64,000 nucleotides of DNA, taken from assembly GCF_000332355.1 (NCBI RefSeq), contig NZ_KB235962.1:85086-149085 (forward strand), written 5' to 3'. Source of the stretch: Baaleninema simplex PCC 7105 (lineage in GTDB: Bacteria > Cyanobacteriota > Cyanobacteriia > Cyanobacteriales > Geitlerinemataceae). Below, one piece after another: positions 1 to 7,295 of this stretch. Positions within the stretch are counted from its first letter, which is position 1. Each line of letters opens with the position of its first letter. Position numbers and translations under genes: made by a program. The notes beneath the pieces were generated by a model. The model had not been told where the DNA came from. It saw only the letters and a program-made list of their open reading frames with translations, and did not search any database.

Positions 1-177
1 CACTCCCACCGAGTCGTTTGCCATCTGAGTTATGTTTTTTCGCTGGCTTTCCCCGAGTAATCCTCCCAAATAGTGTCTAAACCCCTTTTTTTGTGCTTGG
101 GTTTTGAAGTCGGGGTCGAAACGCTTGCACCACTTCTCAAAGCAGGGTGGCATAGCGGCTGGGGTGGTCTCTCTCAT
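1..177 (-). CDS. IS701-family transposase, N-terminal fragment (cut by window edge)
   Basis: ATG at 177-175 on the minus strand opens a frame of 59 codons that runs off position 1. It reads MRETTPAAMPPCFEKWCKRF, continues through FRHYLGGLLGES and ends QMANDSVGV. The pattern of an N-terminal WC..F block followed by a YL.GLL.GE.. block is what I recognise from DDE transposases of the IS701/IS4 superfamily. The upstream sequence has AAGGTGGAG as a plausible ribosome-binding site; a GTG at 192-190 is an alternative start. Catalytic residues would lie outside the window, so activity cannot be judged. Confidence 0.62.
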   Translation of the reverse strand, partial: MRETTPAAMPPCFEKWCKRFDPDFKTQAQKKGFRHYLGGLLGESQRKNITQMANDSVGV

Positions 178-254
178 GGGGACACTCTCCACCTTAAATC
201 CTTGTCAGTCAAGGGTTTTGCTTTTATTTTACCTTTTTTACCGTTTAAGTCCCG
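1..254 (-). mobile_element. IS701-type insertion sequence, right part only (continues beyond the window)
   Basis: The first 177 bases encode the N-terminus of a transposase on the minus strand. Upstream of it the sequence turns AT-rich and ends where the reading frame of a SWIM zinc-finger gene breaks off. On the minus strand the SWIM coding sequence runs up to CTAG (255-258) and is followed by CGGGACTTAAACGG, which I take as the element tip. IS701-family elements are known to prefer a YTAR target with a 4-bp duplication, and CTAG fits. The other end, the second CTAG and the rest of the transposase lie outside the window, so family and boundary are inferred. Confidence 0.6.
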
Positions 255-526
255 CTAGGATGTTCGGCAAAGAGGAACAACAATCCCAAAGCGTGTTTGC
301 AGGGAACCTTGCGACTGGGGCAACTGCACCGAAACGCCGGTTCGTTCAAATCGACTTGGGTGCGATAGGGGGTTTTTCCGCGTCCGAGACATTCTCCCCA
401 CACCGCGCGATCGCTCCGCCCACAAATCTTCCACTGATGCGGTTTGGCAAGGGATTGCGCCGCTTTCTGAGATTTTTCGTCGGTGGCGAAGCTGGCAACC
501 CGCTCGATCGTCCAACCCGATGACAT
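245..526 (-). pseudogene. SWIM zinc-finger protein, 5' part, interrupted by an IS
   Basis: The 93-codon frame starts at ATG 526 (MSSGWTIERVASFATDE) and contains a complete SWIM zinc-binding signature: FRCSCPSRKVPCKHALGLL, the CxCx(n)CxH pattern. Cyanobacterial SWIM proteins of this kind are normally several hundred residues long, with the finger near the N-terminus. Here the frame ends a few residues after the finger, at ...FAEHPSGT-stop, exactly where an IS701-type element appears to begin, so the last residues and the stop come from the IS. SWIM fingers are linked to nucleic-acid or protein binding; this copy is probably non-functional. The 3' part must lie left of the window. Confidence 0.7.
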
Positions 527-837
527 TGAAAACCTGTCGATCGTATTTTCTCGATGTGTTCGAGTATAAATGCCGATCCCCCCGATCGAAACTTTAAATT
601 TTATAAAGGAGTTTTTGAGAAAAAATCCTCAAATCGCGATGTTAGCGACCCTACAGCCCGTCTACTGCAATTTTTACAATCGGAGTCGGCAATCGCACCA
701 ACACGAAAATTCGTATTACAGTGAAAATAGGATTTCCCAAAAATGCCGATCGAGACCGCAGCCACTTTCGGCACATCGAAGCATTTAACCTCGTCTCGAT
801 CGATAGTTTGGTCGTACAGTCTATCGCGGCATCGGCT
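527..837. other. Gene-free spacer
   Basis: The SWIM gene (minus strand) and the zinc-ribbon gene (plus strand) diverge from here, so it should hold both promoters. I see no convincing -35/-10 pair, hairpin or conserved small ORF. A reading frame entering from 721 joins the downstream gene in frame but looks like leader sequence. Confidence 0.4.
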
Positions 838-1212
838 ATGAGCGCTCCCACTTCTAACACTCACTCAATTACCTGTCCGATTTGTCACCATACCGATAAA
901 ATTCACGCAGGGCAACTGTTTAATGGCTTATATACTTGTCCGTCCTGCCAAACACGCCTCGTAATTTGCTGGAGCGGTCATTTCGTCCGCGATCCGTTTT
1001 CTCTCAGTCGTCTCGACTTCGGACAGATTCTACGCCGCCAGAGTCGTCCGTTTTCCCGAATCTTGCGAGATGTGGGAGCGCTCAAGTGGTTCGCCGCTCT
1101 CGGTGCCGTTGCCCTCGGCGTCACCCTGTTGTCCCTGCACGCGGGGGAGTCTTCTAATTCTGCAATTCCTGAAGTGCTGCCCTTCCCCGACTCCATCGAA
1201 TCGCTGGAATAA
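838..1212 (+). CDS. Zinc-ribbon, single-pass membrane protein (unknown function)
   Basis: The protein of 124 residues starts MSAPTSNTHSITCPICHH. I chose ATG 838 because the 39 in-frame codons before it are Arg/Ser-rich leader-like sequence and because the zinc ribbon then sits at the N-terminus, as is usual. Two CxxC pairs (CPIC, CPSC about 22 residues apart) form a zinc ribbon. A Leu/Ala/Val-rich helix near residues 82-104 (WFAALGAVALGVTLLSLHA) is a likely transmembrane segment, followed by a short acidic tail. I recognise the type as a small cyanobacterial conserved protein but know no function. It faces the glycosyltransferase gene tail to tail across a 49-bp gap. Confidence 0.6.
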   Translation: MSAPTSNTHSITCPICHHTDKIHAGQLFNGLYTCPSCQTRLVICWSGHFVRDPFSLSRLDFGQILRRQSRPFSRILRDVGALKWFAALGAVALGVTLLSLHAGESSNSAIPEVLPFPDSIESLE

Positions 1213-1261
1213 ACCCGAAAACGTTAGAAAAATTGGAATTTTTCTGGAATAAAGGACTCAT

Positions 1262-2956
1262 CTAACTCGCCGACTCCCTCGTCTTTCCCCGATCGACAAC
1301 GCGATCGGACTCGATAATTTCCGGGTGACAGAGTAAATGCCATCCTTCTGCCCAACCGCGATAGTCCGCGTTCGGGAGCGAAAGCGCCTTTAACGCCTCG
1401 ATATCCAGCAACAGACAAGTTTCCTCGCTTTGATTCCACCGTTGCTGTAATTCCTCGAGGTCAGCACGGACGATGGGGCGATCGGTGTAAAAATCTAACG
1501 AGGGACGACTGTAGGGATGGGAGGTATAAATCGAACGGGCATCGGTTCCCTGACGCACCATCGCCGCCACCGGCTTGACGGGATAATCTTCGTTCAACTC
1601 CCACACCCACTGTGAGGAGGTGACGAACAGCAGCAGGGACAAATACAATCCCCACACCAAAACCAGCATCACCTGGGCGTCTCGCCGCCAAGTCAACACC
1701 GCCGCCAACGTCATGGTCGTCGCGACAGCGATCGCCGCTACGACTAGGTTCGCGTCTACGGTGGTGGCTTCAGCGAAATACTGCTGTGCGAAAACGGCAC
1801 TGCCCCCCCATCCCCCCACGGCTAACAATGTGAAGGTTCCCAACCACAGTTTGGGATAGGGTTTCGGCGCTTCGTCTAACATCCCCGTCACCGCCGACTC
1901 GCGCCAAAATCGATCGATAGCCACCCCACACAGCAGAGCCAATGCTGGATACAGCGGCAACAGATACCAAGGGAGCTTCGTTCCCATGAGGGACACGGCG
2001 ACGAAGTAAACGCTGCCCCAGACCAGCAGCAATTTCGACCAACTCAGGACGCGATCGCCCCACGCCAGTTTGAGGCCGTAGGGAACGATCGCCAACCAGG
2101 GAAACCCGTATTTCAGCAGTTCGCCGAGGTAATACCAGGGAGGACCGCCGTTATTTTCTACAGAAGTCCACACCCGTTCGGCGGACTGAAACAGCAAATT
2201 GCCTTCGACAAACGAGGTGCCGTACAAATGGATCTGAGCGACGTACCAGGCGGCGGCGGGAACGGTTCCCAACACGACCCCACCCCACAGCCAGGGACTC
2301 TGAAGCAAGCGGGGCGTGTCCCATCGCAGAAACGCCACCACGATCGCCCCGAGTAGTAGCCCCAACATGACCCCTTTCGTCAGACAAATGGCACCGAAAG
2401 CAAAGCCGACGCCCAGGGTGTAACGCAAATCCCGGCGCGATCGCAACACCCACCACACCAGCAACGTCCAAAAACACAAAATCGCCCCGTCCAACATCGC
2501 TAAACGTCCGTGACGCACCACCGGAAGCCAGGTGAGATACACGAACGCTGAAAACACTGCCATCGATCGCCGAGGCCACAGTTCCCGTCCGATGCCATAT
2601 ACCAACGGAACCGACACCGCACTCAGCACGGCACCCGGAAGTCTCGCCATCGCTTCATTGACGCCGCCGAAGTGATACGCCAGGGCGATAAAACCGTGCA
2701 TTAACGGGGGTTTGTTTGTGTAGGGCGCTCCGTGCAGCGTGGGATACAGCCAGGATTGAGGATATCGCCAAATTTCGCGAGCGACTTGAGCGACGATACC
2801 TTCGTCCCAATCCCGTAACGGTACGTCGCCGAGGTGAAGGCCAAACAGGATCGAGGCGGCTAGGAGTAACGCCAATGCCCAAGCGCGATCGGTCGCGCGA
2901 TCGATCGAACGAGGGGTAAAACCCCACGCCCTTTTTTGAAATTGCGGACGCATCAT
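1262..2956 (-). CDS. GT39-family (ArnT/PMT-like) membrane glycosyltransferase
   Basis: The 564-residue polytopic membrane protein has the features of the dolichyl/undecaprenyl-phosphate-sugar glycosyltransferase family GT39. An Asp/Glu pair follows the first membrane helix (residues about 49-60, PLRDWDEGIVAQVARE), with YTNKPPLMHG in the first periplasmic loop. About ten to twelve hydrophobic helices follow, and a soluble C-terminal region begins near residue 455. Such enzymes move a sugar from a lipid carrier to lipid or protein at the outer face of the inner membrane; the substrate cannot be read from sequence. Start at ATG 2956; a second Met follows at once. It is divergent from the gene at 3074. 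Antisense ORFs here are shadows. Confidence 0.82.
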   Translation of the reverse strand: MMRPQFQKRAWGFTPRSIDRATDRAWALALLLAASILFGLHLGDVPLRDWDEGIVAQVAREIWRYPQSWLYPTLHGAPYTNKPPLMHGFIALAYHFGGVNEAMARLPGAVLSAVSVPLVYGIGRELWPRRSMAVFSAFVYLTWLPVVRHGRLAMLDGAILCFWTLLVWWVLRSRRDLRYTLGVGFAFGAICLTKGVMLGLLLGAIVVAFLRWDTPRLLQSPWLWGGVVLGTVPAAAWYVAQIHLYGTSFVEGNLLFQSAERVWTSVENNGGPPWYYLGELLKYGFPWLAIVPYGLKLAWGDRVLSWSKLLLVWGSVYFVAVSLMGTKLPWYLLPLYPALALLCGVAIDRFWRESAVTGMLDEAPKPYPKLWLGTFTLLAVGGWGGSAVFAQQYFAEATTVDANLVVAAIAVATTMTLAAVLTWRRDAQVMLVLVWGLYLSLLLFVTSSQWVWELNEDYPVKPVAAMVRQGTDARSIYTSHPYSRPSLDFYTDRPIVRADLEELQQRWNQSEETCLLLDIEALKALSLPNADYRGWAEGWHLLCHPEIIESDRVVDRGKTRESAS

Positions 2957-3073
2957 AGCCAGAGAAATCGAGACAAATTTGTTAACAAAGCGAAGCGATC
3001 GGGAAATTAGGCTTTACACTATGTTCAGTTTGTTCGCGTTCTCCCGAGATTCCGTTCGATCGAGGCATAACTG

Positions 3074-4696
3074 ATGAATTTACCACTTGTTGTCGATATT
3101 GCTATTGGTATTATTTTTATCTATCTCATTTTAAGCTTATTAGCCTCAGAGATACAAGAACTGCTGACCACAGTTTTCCAATGGCGTGCCGAACATTTGC
3201 GTCAGTCGATTCAAACTTTATTAGAAGGCGGCGGAAAAACCAATCGCTATAGAGAAACAGATCGCCTTTCTGAAGAAGTCGGGAAACTGACAGAACGATT
3301 GTACTCCCATCCTTTAATTAATACGCTAAACCAAGAGGCAAAGGGTAAACTTGCAACGTTCAATCGAGATATTTTTAATAAAGTTATTAATTTCATTTAT
3401 CGAGTAGCATCGTGGATTTATCAAGGACTCAATCGCTTGTTCGGACGTAAGGCGACACCTCTGACGAATCCCTTTTCCAAACAACCGAGCGCACCGTCGT
3501 ACATTCCTGCCGAAGCGTTTGCATCGACGATTGTTGAAACGTTTCAAATGTCAGAAGTCGGTAAACTGGTCAGTTTGTCGCGGTTAGAAAAGTTTCAACA
3601 ACGGCAAACTGCCGAAGTTCTCAAACAAATTCGCTATCTCAGCGATCCCGAATCTCGACGGTTGGCAACCGAGCGTTTGCGCCAATCTACGCGAGAATGG
3701 AATCGGGCGCGAGAGGATTTTTCTAACAGCATTACTCCGCTTTCAGCTACGATCGATCGCATGGAAAATACGTTCGGTGCGTATTTTGCGTATTGTAGCG
3801 AATTCATTCAAGAACCCGAGAACGTTAAAAACTTTTTCGTTCACGAACTGAAATTTATTAAAGACAAATATTACAGTACCACTGAAAAACCTGCGGTTCT
3901 CGCGGCCTTAAAACCCAGTTTAAACGAACTCGTGGAACTGGTTCGCGAAAAACCTAGACTCTATCAAGAACTCGAAAACGCCGTTCGCGACAAAGACAGC
4001 CCCGCCTATCAGAAGTTCGCACAAATTATCGAGAGTTTACCCGATCTGCCCGAACCCGTCCAACGCAGTCTCAACGCCCTCACTTCCCGCATTAAAACGA
4101 CGAAAAATAATGTCGAAGAGGAAGTTCAAGACTTACAGGCAGAAATCGAACGCTGGTTCGATAATTCGATGGCTCGGGCTAAAGGGGTTTATCGTCGTAA
4201 CGCCAGAGGAATCGCGATCGCCATCGGTTTTCTGGTGGCCATCACCACCAACGCCGATACGTTGTTTATGGTCGACCATCTCTCAAAAAATTCCACGTTG
4301 CGAGAAACCGTCAACGAATACGCCAAAACGCAAGCCGAACGACAACCCAGTCCAGACGCTCTGAAAAATAACGTCCGCGACGCCCTCAACGATCTCTCGC
4401 TCCCCCTCGGATGGTCTGAAAATATCCAACAACAACAAATTCCCCCCGAAAAAGCGACGATGGTAGCAATTCCCCGGACTAACCGCAGCATCCCCAACCC
4501 GATGCCCTATCTGCGTCGGGCTTTTGGATGGTTCATCAGTGGCGTTGCGATTTCGATGGGATCGGCCTTCTGGTACGACTTGCTCAAGAAAGTGATTAAC
4601 GTCAAGAATACTGGCGACCAAAGCAGCAGCGACGTACAAGTCCAGCGATCGCGCGATCGCCGCACCTTGGAAATTCAGGATTTCCGTAACGACTGA
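3074..4696 (+). CDS. Membrane-anchored protein of unknown function, 540 aa
   Basis: The protein begins MNLPLVVDIAIGIIFIYLIL, a strong N-terminal membrane helix (residues about 5-27). It continues ASEIQELLTTVFQWRAEHLR, a pattern I have seen in uncharacterised bacterial proteins of this build. The middle (residues 30-370) is charged and helical, soluble. Two more hydrophobic segments follow near 377-397 (GIAIAIGFLVAITTNADTLF) and 484-506. The C-terminus after that is polar with SSSDVQVQRSRDRRT. A large helical domain held between membrane anchors is what can be seen; no enzymatic motif is visible. It is transcribed divergently from the GT39 gene and ends against a repeat cassette. Confidence 0.7.
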   Translation: MNLPLVVDIAIGIIFIYLILSLLASEIQELLTTVFQWRAEHLRQSIQTLLEGGGKTNRYRETDRLSEEVGKLTERLYSHPLINTLNQEAKGKLATFNRDIFNKVINFIYRVASWIYQGLNRLFGRKATPLTNPFSKQPSAPSYIPAEAFASTIVETFQMSEVGKLVSLSRLEKFQQRQTAEVLKQIRYLSDPESRRLATERLRQSTREWNRAREDFSNSITPLSATIDRMENTFGAYFAYCSEFIQEPENVKNFFVHELKFIKDKYYSTTEKPAVLAALKPSLNELVELVREKPRLYQELENAVRDKDSPAYQKFAQIIESLPDLPEPVQRSLNALTSRIKTTKNNVEEEVQDLQAEIERWFDNSMARAKGVYRRNARGIAIAIGFLVAITTNADTLFMVDHLSKNSTLRETVNEYAKTQAERQPSPDALKNNVRDALNDLSLPLGWSENIQQQQIPPEKATMVAIPRTNRSIPNPMPYLRRAFGWFISGVAISMGSAFWYDLLKKVINVKNTGDQSSSDVQVQRSRDRRTLEIQDFRND

Positions 4697-4710
4697 TTGA
4701 CAGCCACCTT

Positions 4711-4831
4711 TTACAGTGAACAGTCAACAGTGAGAACAGTTAACAGTGAGCAGTTTCTCCCCTTCTCCCCTTCTCCCCCTCTCCCCTTCTCCCCCTCTCC
4801 CCTTCTCCCCCTCTCCCCCTCTCCCCCTCTC
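4711..4831 (+). repeat. Composite short-tandem-repeat cassette, copy A
   Basis: AACAGTCAACAGTGAGAACAGTTAACAGTGAGCAG is followed directly by TTTCTCC and a run of CTCCCC/TTCTCC units. It fills the space between two convergent genes (540-aa protein and hisS). The order (CAGT-type units, GTTAACAG, TTTCTCC, CTCCCC tract) is the same as in copies at 8.9, 19.3, 33.5 (inverted) and 37.1 kb. No coding potential. Confidence 0.8.
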
Positions 4832-4836
4832 GACCT

Positions 4837-6105
4837 CTAACGCAACTTCTCCCGTAACTCGTCAGCTTTCGCCAGCAAATCCGATCGCGTCCAGGTTTCT
4901 TGTTCTCCCGTTTTCAACCATTTGAGGTTGACGGTTCCCGCTTCAGCTTCCGCGTCGCCGAGAACCAAACAGGCCGCTGCACCGCTGCGATCGGCTCGTT
5001 TGAACTGTTTCCCAAAGGCACTTCCGCTCAAGTCCATTTCGACGCTGAATCCCGTTCGGCGTAACTGTTGAGCGAGCAGTACAGCCGTCGATTCGGCGCG
5101 ATCGCCACGAGACACGAGATAAAAATCGAGGGCGCGATCGCTCGTTTTCCCGAGCTGCTGCAACAGGTAAATCAACCGCTCCAATCCGATCGCCCAACCC
5201 ACCGCTGCTGTAGGTTTTCCGCCGAGTTGTTCGACTAAACCGTCGTAACGGCCGCCGCCACAGACGGTCGCCTGAGAGCCGAGATCGTCGGATTGGATTT
5301 CAAAGGCGGTGTGAGTGTAGTAATCGAGTCCCCGTACCAAAGTCGGCGTCAGTTCGTAAGCAATTCCCAACTGTGAAAGTAACGCGCACACGCGATCGAA
5401 GTGCCGTTTCGAGTCGTCGCTGAGATAGTCGAGGATACTGGGGGCGTTTTTCGCGATCTCGCCGGTTTTCGGGTCTTTACTGTCGAGAATTCGCAGGGGA
5501 TTGCGCGTCAGACGGTCTTGAGAGTCTTTATCGAGATCGTCTTTGTAGGGAGTAAAGTACTCCACTAACGCTTGACGGTACGTTTCGCGATCGTCGCCCC
5601 GTCCGACGGAGTTAATCGCCAAATGCAGGTTTTTCAGCCCCAGGGTTTTGAAAATATCCGTGGCGATCGCGATGACTTCAGCGTCGGCTCGAGGATCGTC
5701 AGTTCCCAACACCTCGACGCCGATTTGGTGAAACTGACGCTGGCGTCCAGCTTGAGGACGCTCGTAGCGGAACATCGGCCCCAAATACCAAAGACGCTGA
5801 ACGCCTCCAGCGGCGTAGAGGTTATGTTCGATGTAAGAGCGAACCACTCCAGCGGTTCCCTCGGGACGCAGGGTAATCGAGCGATCGCCACGATCGACGA
5901 AAGTATACATTTCTTTTCCTACCACGTCCGTCGCTTCCCCAATTCCCCGCTCGAACAGTTCCGTTTGCTCGAAAATGGGCGTCCGAATTTCGCGATAGGC
6001 GGCTTGTTGGAGAATCTCTCTCGCCGTCTCTTCAACAGTTTGCCAGTCAGTGGATTCCTCGGGAAGAATATCCCGCGTTCCGCGAATTGCTTGCAGTTTA
6101 GACAT
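4837..6105 (-). CDS. hisS: Histidyl-tRNA synthetase
   Basis: The 422-residue class II synthetase charges tRNA-His with histidine. All signatures are present: the N-terminal AIRGTRDILP, class II motif 1 around residues 40-75, motif 2 with GPMFRYERPQAGRQRQFHQ, the histidine-specific LVRGLDYYTHTAFE, and motif 3 AVGWAIGLERLI. A C-terminal anticodon-binding domain follows (DFYLVSRGD... to the end). Length is normal for the bacterial enzyme. It lies downstream of the 91-aa gene on the same strand (48-bp gap), and its 3' end abuts the repeat cassette at 4711-4831. Confidence 0.97.
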   Translation of the reverse strand: MSKLQAIRGTRDILPEESTDWQTVEETAREILQQAAYREIRTPIFEQTELFERGIGEATDVVGKEMYTFVDRGDRSITLRPEGTAGVVRSYIEHNLYAAGGVQRLWYLGPMFRYERPQAGRQRQFHQIGVEVLGTDDPRADAEVIAIATDIFKTLGLKNLHLAINSVGRGDDRETYRQALVEYFTPYKDDLDKDSQDRLTRNPLRILDSKDPKTGEIAKNAPSILDYLSDDSKRHFDRVCALLSQLGIAYELTPTLVRGLDYYTHTAFEIQSDDLGSQATVCGGGRYDGLVEQLGGKPTAAVGWAIGLERLIYLLQQLGKTSDRALDFYLVSRGDRAESTAVLLAQQLRRTGFSVEMDLSGSAFGKQFKRADRSGAAACLVLGDAEAEAGTVNLKWLKTGEQETWTRSDLLAKADELREKLR

Positions 6106-6153
6106 CGATCGACCGTAACTCTAAAAATTTCGTTAAATCTCGACAACCCATCT

Positions 6154-6429
6154 TTAAGATTCGACTTCGATGGCCTGCCAAGGCCCGAAGCGATCGCCAT
6201 AATAGGCTAACACCCGTTCGAGGGTCGATCGACAGGTAGCGTCGGCCTCTGTCGCCGTTTCGATCCACAATCCGCCGATTTGACTGCGATAGTAATCGAA
6301 ATCCGTCGCCGTTTGCGGTAACAACCCCGCATCGACCCCGTCGATTTGCCGTAAATGGGCGACGACTTCGCGATAAACGGTCAGGGGCAACGTGGAAATA
6401 GAAAAATACTGACGAGAGCGATCGGTCAT
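6154..6429 (-). CDS. Small conserved protein, 91 aa, upstream of hisS
   Basis: The frame starts MTDRSRQYFSISTLPLTVYR and ends FGPWQAIEVES. It has no membrane segment and no cysteine pair. The mix of aromatic residues and alternating polarity suggests a small alpha/beta fold. I believe such proteins are conserved among cyanobacteria but I know no function. It is co-directional with hisS 48 bp downstream, so the two may share a transcript. Start at ATG 6429; the upstream bases CAGGATGTC.. give a weak ribosome-binding site. Confidence 0.6.
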   Translation of the reverse strand: MTDRSRQYFSISTLPLTVYREVVAHLRQIDGVDAGLLPQTATDFDYYRSQIGGLWIETATEADATCRSTLERVLAYYGDRFGPWQAIEVES

Positions 6430-6791
6430 GACATCCTATCCTTTAACACGAATTTTGCGATCTCAAAAAATTCACGATTTCACCCTTCGCGATCGAGGGG
6501 ATTTCGCGGTGACACGGTCTGCTACAATTTGACGTTACACCCAAACCTCAAACTTGCAGACAAACGACAATCTCAGCAGGATATAAATTTTTATACCCTG
6601 TTTTTCCGATTTATTTCAATTCAACAATATTCGTCAAGGGTAGCACTCAAAAAAGAGACGCCCCGAAACCTGAAAAAGATCGCTCAAATTCTAGATCGAC
6701 GCCTTGGACGAGAATCAAATTTGAGATCGAGGGGCTTCGATGCGACGAGACACCCGAGGTTTAAATCGAATAAATCGAACGAATAACACCC
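6430..6791. other. Gene-free spacer (362 bp)
   Basis: It lies between two minus-strand genes and so contains the promoter of the 91-aa/hisS pair and the 3' end of the LuxR-type gene. A plus-strand frame crosses it (to 6786), but its composition and lack of any recognisable motif make it a chance ORF. I see no clear terminator hairpin or repeat. Confidence 0.4.
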
Positions 6792-7127
6792 TTAAGAGGC
6801 CACTTCCGGTTCGACACTATCGACCGGTTCTCCAACCTGTTCGAGCGGACGGTTCGAGTGAGAAGCAAAACTCGGTTGAGGGAGCGTGCAGCAATTCACA
6901 TCGTCTAAACAGACTTTGCCCCAACGCAATGCCCATCTGACCAAAGCTACTCGATTCTCCGTTTCCGTTTTACTCAAAATATTACTAATATGGTTATCGA
7001 CGGTGCGTTTGCTAATCTCTAAACTATCGGCAACTTCTTGATTGGTTAATCCCGAAGCAACCAATTCGATAACCTGTAACTCTCGATCTGACAAGAGCGG
7101 TAGGGCGTGGGATTCAGTTCCGGACAT
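6792..7127 (-). CDS. pedR: LuxR-type regulator, PedR-like redox-responsive
   Basis: The 111-residue protein is a free-standing LuxR/GerE helix-turn-helix without a receiver domain. LSDRELQVIELVASGLTNQE, EISKRTVDNHISNIL and KTETENRVALVRWAL cover the four helices (residues about 12-68). After the HTH comes WGKVCLDDVNCC, with cysteines at 73, 79 and 80. PedR of Synechocystis (Ssl0564) is a small LuxR regulator whose activity is switched through a cysteine reported at position 80 and reduced by thioredoxin, linking photosynthetic electron flow to gene expression; the layout here agrees. The C-terminal 30 residues (Pro/Glu/Ser-rich) extend past the core. It is divergent from the spermidine-synthase-like gene. 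The symbol rests on this match, not on a search. Confidence 0.75.
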   Translation of the reverse strand: MSGTESHALPLLSDRELQVIELVASGLTNQEVADSLEISKRTVDNHISNILSKTETENRVALVRWALRWGKVCLDDVNCCTLPQPSFASHSNRPLEQVGEPVDSVEPEVAS

Positions 7128-7295
7128 AACCTTTACTTATCCGTGTATATCTACTTATTACCATTTTAGGCAATTTTGCGCGAAAACTCACGCCGAAACG
7201 GGGTTTTAAACTCTAGAAATCTCTCGTTCGAACAAACGATCGCTCGCGTTGAGGGCGAGGGGGTACGAAAAATCGCGCAGACTCAAATCTAAAAC

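Noticed and set aside
6355-6786. 143-codon plus-strand ORF between two minus-strand genes
   Set aside because: It starts inside the 91-aa gene, has no recognisable feature and is rich in Arg/Ser/Asn in the manner of untranslated spacer.
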